Assembly (NCBI GenBank): GCA_947505055.1
Contig: CANNLO010000178.1
Coordinates: 1 to 9,123, forward strand
Length of the DNA: 9,123 bases
From: Methylococcaceae bacterium
Lineage (GTDB): Bacteria; Pseudomonadota; Gammaproteobacteria; Methylococcales; Methylomonadaceae
Direction: 5' to 3'
The notes beneath the pieces are model-generated. The model saw only the letters and a list, made by a program, of their open reading frames with translations. It searched no databases and was not told the origin of the DNA. Both the position numbers and the translations under genes were made by a program. Within the stretch, counting starts at the first letter, position 1. The number at the start of each line of letters is the position of its first letter. Positions 7,008 to 9,123 of the stretch are shown piece by piece.

Positions 7008-7796
7008 CTACTTAAAATCCTCAACAGCCAAACAGGCTTCATCACTGGTTTTTTCGGATTCCGGGATATTTTTAATTACTTGTGTTTCTGGTTCGATAAT
7101 GACTTCTGATCCAGTAGCAACTTCAGACCCCTCTTTAACAACTGCCTCGGATTTTACTTTTGTGGGGGCAGCAATGGCAGCAACTTCAGGTTGCTGTTTT
7201 AAAGACCCCATAAAATCCAAAAACCAAACCTGATCCTTAACACCACCCAAATCGGGATCATTAAGAATATCTTCAGAATCCGGCAAACTGCCCTTGCCTT
7301 TAGAAATTTCCAATGCTGTTAAACAAGCCTCTTTCTCGCCCCGCAAACCATAAATACAAGCCAGATTATAAGATGCCGACCCTGCCTGAATAGCATTGGC
7401 CTGTTCAAAATAACTTTTGGCACTTCCATACAGCGCATCACTGGGTGATACGGCCTTAATTCTGGCCAATTCCATAAAAGCAACGCCCCCGTCAATTGTA
7501 GCACCAAGATAAGCTGGCTCTAGCGTCAGGCAAAAAGAAAACTTTGAAATCGCTTCCTCATAAAGCTTTACCGCCGGCTCACCTGACTTGGTTTTAGCCT
7601 GATGCAACAAAGCAAATCCCCAGCTGTATAAAGCTTCGGCAATCAGTAGCTCATTGGAAACAACCTCGGCGTAATCATGATAAACCTTGGAGAATAATTG
7701 ATCGGCAATTACGCCTTCACTGCTCCTTGCCTCAGTTGTTTGTTTGATGGCGGCTTTCAACTTGGATTTTTTGGTTATTGACTCGAAAAACGACAT
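7008..7796 (-). CDS. TPR-like helical repeat protein with acidic C-terminal tail, 262 aa
   Basis: This appears to be a cytoplasmic protein with tetratricopeptide-like helical hairpins, a scaffold type for protein binding. Repeat-like segments are seen at about residues 51-98 (ALYSWGFALLHQA, then YEEAISKFSFCLTLEP), 98-137 (GGVAFMELARIKA, then YFEQANAIQ) and 141-166 (ASYNLACIYGLRGEKEACL). The segment SYNLACIYGLRG followed by DSEDILNDPDLGGVKD resembles the end-of-group TPR type, in which Asp/Gly-rich turns close the array. From about 203 onward the sequence is low-complexity, rich in Ala, Val, Lys and Glu, and ends in an acidic stretch. There is no signal peptide or membrane helix. The start at 7796 has AAGAGAG about eight bases upstream. 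The gene converges on DUF1415 with only 25 bases between stops and is divergent from DUF2288. The specific role is unknown. Confidence 0.8.
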   Translation of the reverse strand: MSFFESITKKSKLKAAIKQTTEARSSEGVIADQLFSKVYHDYAEVVSNELLIAEALYSWGFALLHQAKTKSGEPAVKLYEEAISKFSFCLTLEPAYLGATIDGGVAFMELARIKAVSPSDALYGSAKSYFEQANAIQAGSASYNLACIYGLRGEKEACLTALEISKGKGSLPDSEDILNDPDLGGVKDQVWFLDFMGSLKQQPEVAAIAAPTKVKSEAVVKEGSEVATGSEVIIEPETQVIKNIPESEKTSDEACLAVEDFK

Positions 7797-7799
7797 AAT

Positions 7800-7828
7800 T
7801 TAACTCTCTTAATTTAGTAATTTATAAT
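7800..7828 (+). promoter_or_regulatory. candidate promoter of the DUF2288 gene
   Basis: TTAACT (7800-7805) and a perfect TATAAT (7823-7828) are 17 bases apart. Transcription would start near 7835, giving a leader of about 83 bases. The -35 box lies only four bases from the divergent TPR gene's start codon, within that gene's leader. No good TPR-gene promoter was found by eye. Confidence 0.5.
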
Positions 7829-7907
7829 CTCACGCTATAGAATACCAGCTGACTTGCTAACGATGCCATGCAAATGTGCTGATCGCCCCTCACAGGCAAC
7901 CACTCAA

Positions 7908-7912
7908 GAGAG
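7908..7912 (+). promoter_or_regulatory. ribosome-binding site setting the DUF2288 start
   Basis: GAGAG lies five bases before the ATG at 7918. It supports this start over the in-frame ATG at 7876, whose extra 14 residues (LIAPHRQPLKREN and M) do not look like part of the family. Confidence 0.7.
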
Positions 7913-7917
7913 AAAAC

Positions 7918-8214
7918 ATGCCCGAATCAAACCGTTACGATATTGCCAAAGAAAAAGTAAATCTGGAAACCTCACAAATCCCCTGGAAAGAATTACAACG
8001 GTTTTTTGCCAACGGCACTGCAGTATTTGTTGCCCCTGATCTGGATTTGGTCGATGTGGCTTACCAGTTTTACCTTGATAACAAAGATCAGGTTTCGCTA
8101 TGGATGCAAAATAACCAAGTTACCCTAGTGACGGATCAACAAGCACTTAACTGGCTTGAGTCGGATGCCGACGTTTGGGCGGTGGTAGTCAAGCCCTGGA
8201 TTTTAGTGCAGTAA
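7918..8214 (+). CDS. DUF2288 family protein, 98 aa
   Basis: The 98-residue protein matches DUF2288, a small conserved family of proteobacteria and cyanobacteria with no known function. Diagnostic segments are IPWKELQRFFANG (residues 21-33), VFVAPDLDLVDVA (36-48), TDQQALNWLESDADVWAVVVK (split as TDQQALNWL at 72-80 and ESDADVWAVVVK at 81-92) and PWILVQ at the very end. The length is typical. No signal peptide, membrane segment, or metal-binding cysteine pattern is present, so a soluble cytoplasmic protein is expected. It has its own promoter candidate with a near-consensus -10 and a good Shine-Dalgarno site. The next gene is 161 bases away in the same direction. No clear terminator follows. Confidence 0.85.
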   Translation: MPESNRYDIAKEKVNLETSQIPWKELQRFFANGTAVFVAPDLDLVDVAYQFYLDNKDQVSLWMQNNQVTLVTDQQALNWLESDADVWAVVVKPWILVQ

Positions 8215-8375
8215 TTTTTCTGATAGCAATAAAACATAAACGAAACCATATATTTTTTCGAATCTCTGACCAACAAGCTAATTGATCTATCATTTTATGG
8301 GCGAAGTCTATGCTAATATCGTCCACAGTGGTTTTTTACGTTTTGCATTTTCAAGAACATTAAAAGGGCTATTTC
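8215..8375 (+). promoter_or_regulatory. intergenic leader of the PNPOx-like gene with candidate extended -10 and a small palindrome
   Basis: There is no gene in these 161 bases. TGCTAATAT (8311-8319) fits an extended -10 (TGn then TAATAT), with only a poor -35. The expected start near 8326 falls in the perfect odd palindrome CCACAGTGG (8323-8331), which is followed by six T. It could be a small operator or chance. AAGGG (8364-8368) is the ribosome-binding site, seven bases before the ATG at 8376. Confidence 0.35.
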
Positions 8376-9032
8376 ATGAGTAATCTATTCAGTACCCAGC
8401 ACCGACAATTACAAGACCAGCATGATACGCGGAACCTGGCTAACAGGGTCACCGAAATCATCGTTGAAAATCAGATAAATGAGCAACATCAAATCTTCAT
8501 TGAAAGCAGGGATTTTTTCTTTCTGACCACGCTAGATCATCGCGGCTATCCCACTTGCTCTTACAAAGGCGGCAACATCGGCTTGGTTCGCGTCATAGAT
8601 CCAGAGACACTGGCCTTCCCCAGTTACGATGGCAATGGGATGTTTCTGTCTATGGGCAACATTCAAGGCAACACTAAAATAGGCATGCTATTTATAGATT
8701 TTGAAACTCCGCATCGCGTTCGCGCTCACGGAGACGCTATTATTGACAAGGATGATCCATTGCTACCTGAATTTCCGGGTGCAGACATGATCGTCAGGAT
8801 AAAGATAACTGAGATTTTTATGAACTGCCCGCGATATATTCACCGCATGCAACGTATAGAGTCTTCAAAATACGTGCCCCAAGCAGGTACAGAACCCCCA
8901 GTACCTCAATGGAAGCGGATTGACGCGATACAAGACGCCCTCCCTGCTTGCGACCAGGGACTAGCAGAAAAGATGGGAGGCTCAATTACACCAGAACAAT
9001 ATGGCGCAATGCTAATGAATGGCGATGGCTAA
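8376..9032 (+). CDS. pyridoxamine 5'-phosphate oxidase-like flavin-binding protein, 218 aa
   Basis: This belongs to the PNPOx-like split-barrel superfamily and resembles the predicted flavin-nucleotide-binding group (COG3576 type) rather than true PdxH. After an N-terminal helical part, strands appear at FFFLTTLDHRGYPTCSYKGG (residues 47-66), which is the FMN-contacting opening of the barrel. LAFPSYDGNGMFLSMGNI (79-96), IGMLFIDF (102-109) and RVRAHGDAII (114-123) follow. CPRYIHR (151-157) resembles a conserved end-of-barrel motif. About 60 residues remain after the barrel, including EPPVPQWKRIDAIQ, which may help form the dimer or cover the flavin. The substrate is unknown; relatives bind FMN, F420 or heme. 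It is soluble, with no signal peptide. A good AAGGG site precedes ATG 8376. It is probably the last gene of its own transcript. Confidence 0.85.
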   Translation: MSNLFSTQHRQLQDQHDTRNLANRVTEIIVENQINEQHQIFIESRDFFFLTTLDHRGYPTCSYKGGNIGLVRVIDPETLAFPSYDGNGMFLSMGNIQGNTKIGMLFIDFETPHRVRAHGDAIIDKDDPLLPEFPGADMIVRIKITEIFMNCPRYIHRMQRIESSKYVPQAGTEPPVPQWKRIDAIQDALPACDQGLAEKMGGSITPEQYGAMLMNGDG

Positions 9033-9055
9033 AGCTTATAAATATTTAAAAACAG

Positions 9056-9077
9056 AATCAATTTAAGCAAATTGATT
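9056..9077. terminator. AT-rich perfect hairpin downstream of the PNPOx-like gene
   Basis: AATCAATTT (9056-9064) and AAATTGATT (9069-9077) are perfect 9-bp arms around AAGC. The stem has only two G-C pairs and is not followed by a real T-run, so it is a poor intrinsic terminator. It could also protect the mRNA 3' end or be a protein-binding palindrome. Confidence 0.4.
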
Positions 9078-9123
9078 TAAAGCCATTCTAATCCAGTTCA
9101 CTAAAATACAATTCCTCAATCAA

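Noticed and set aside
7876..7917. Longer DUF2288 protein from ATG 7876
   Set aside because: The extra N-terminus includes the Shine-Dalgarno region of ATG 7918 and is not family-like.
8323..8337. CCACAGTGG plus T-run as terminator of the DUF2288 gene
   Set aside because: The stem is only three to four pairs with a one- to three-base loop, too small for an intrinsic terminator, and it lies about 110 bases after the gene.

Overview
The window looks like ordinary chromosomal DNA of an AT-leaning gammaproteobacterium. FimV is a polar hub protein of gammaproteobacteria with type IV pili, and an aspartate-semialdehyde dehydrogenase (ASADH) gene directly upstream of fimV resembles the asd/usg-fimV order known in Pseudomonas. 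The DUF1415 and DUF2288 proteins also fit gammaproteobacteria. A methanotroph-like (Methylococcales) origin is possible, but this is only an impression and cannot be proven from the sequence.

Layout from left to right. Bases 1-348 hold a 46-codon ribbon-helix-helix (RHH) gene, then a GC-rich patch with a start-less open frame that runs into the next gene by an ATGA overlap. Bases 345-1112 encode an orphan phosphorelay protein: a degenerate receiver plus an HPt domain, with no kinase in view. A bidirectional terminator separates it from three minus-strand genes, adk > asd > fimV (5678 down to 1152), which are probably co-transcribed in whole or in part. A two-CBS-domain protein is divergent from adk, and candidate promoters for the two overlap at their -35 boxes. 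A strong terminator follows the CBS gene, and a DUF1415 gene starts just beyond it. DUF1415 converges on a minus-strand TPR-like gene with a 25-base gap. Divergent from the TPR gene are a DUF2288 gene and then a PNPOx-like flavin-binding protein gene. The window ends at an AT-rich hairpin.

Functions: Adk balances adenine nucleotides, and the adjacent CBS protein keeps the residues that usually bind adenine nucleotides. ASADH feeds the lysine/diaminopimelate, threonine and methionine pathways. FimV is a cell-envelope polarity scaffold for type IV pili. The orphan REC-HPt protein probably receives phosphate from a hybrid kinase encoded elsewhere.

Start codons of adk, the CBS gene, DUF1415 and DUF2288 were moved inward from the longest open frame, on the basis of Shine-Dalgarno sites, family N-termini or an overlapping terminator. 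No tRNA, rRNA, CRISPR array, insertion sequence or clear new defence system was seen. The least explained parts are bases 200-348, the orphan REC-HPt gene and the repeated FDL motifs in FimV.
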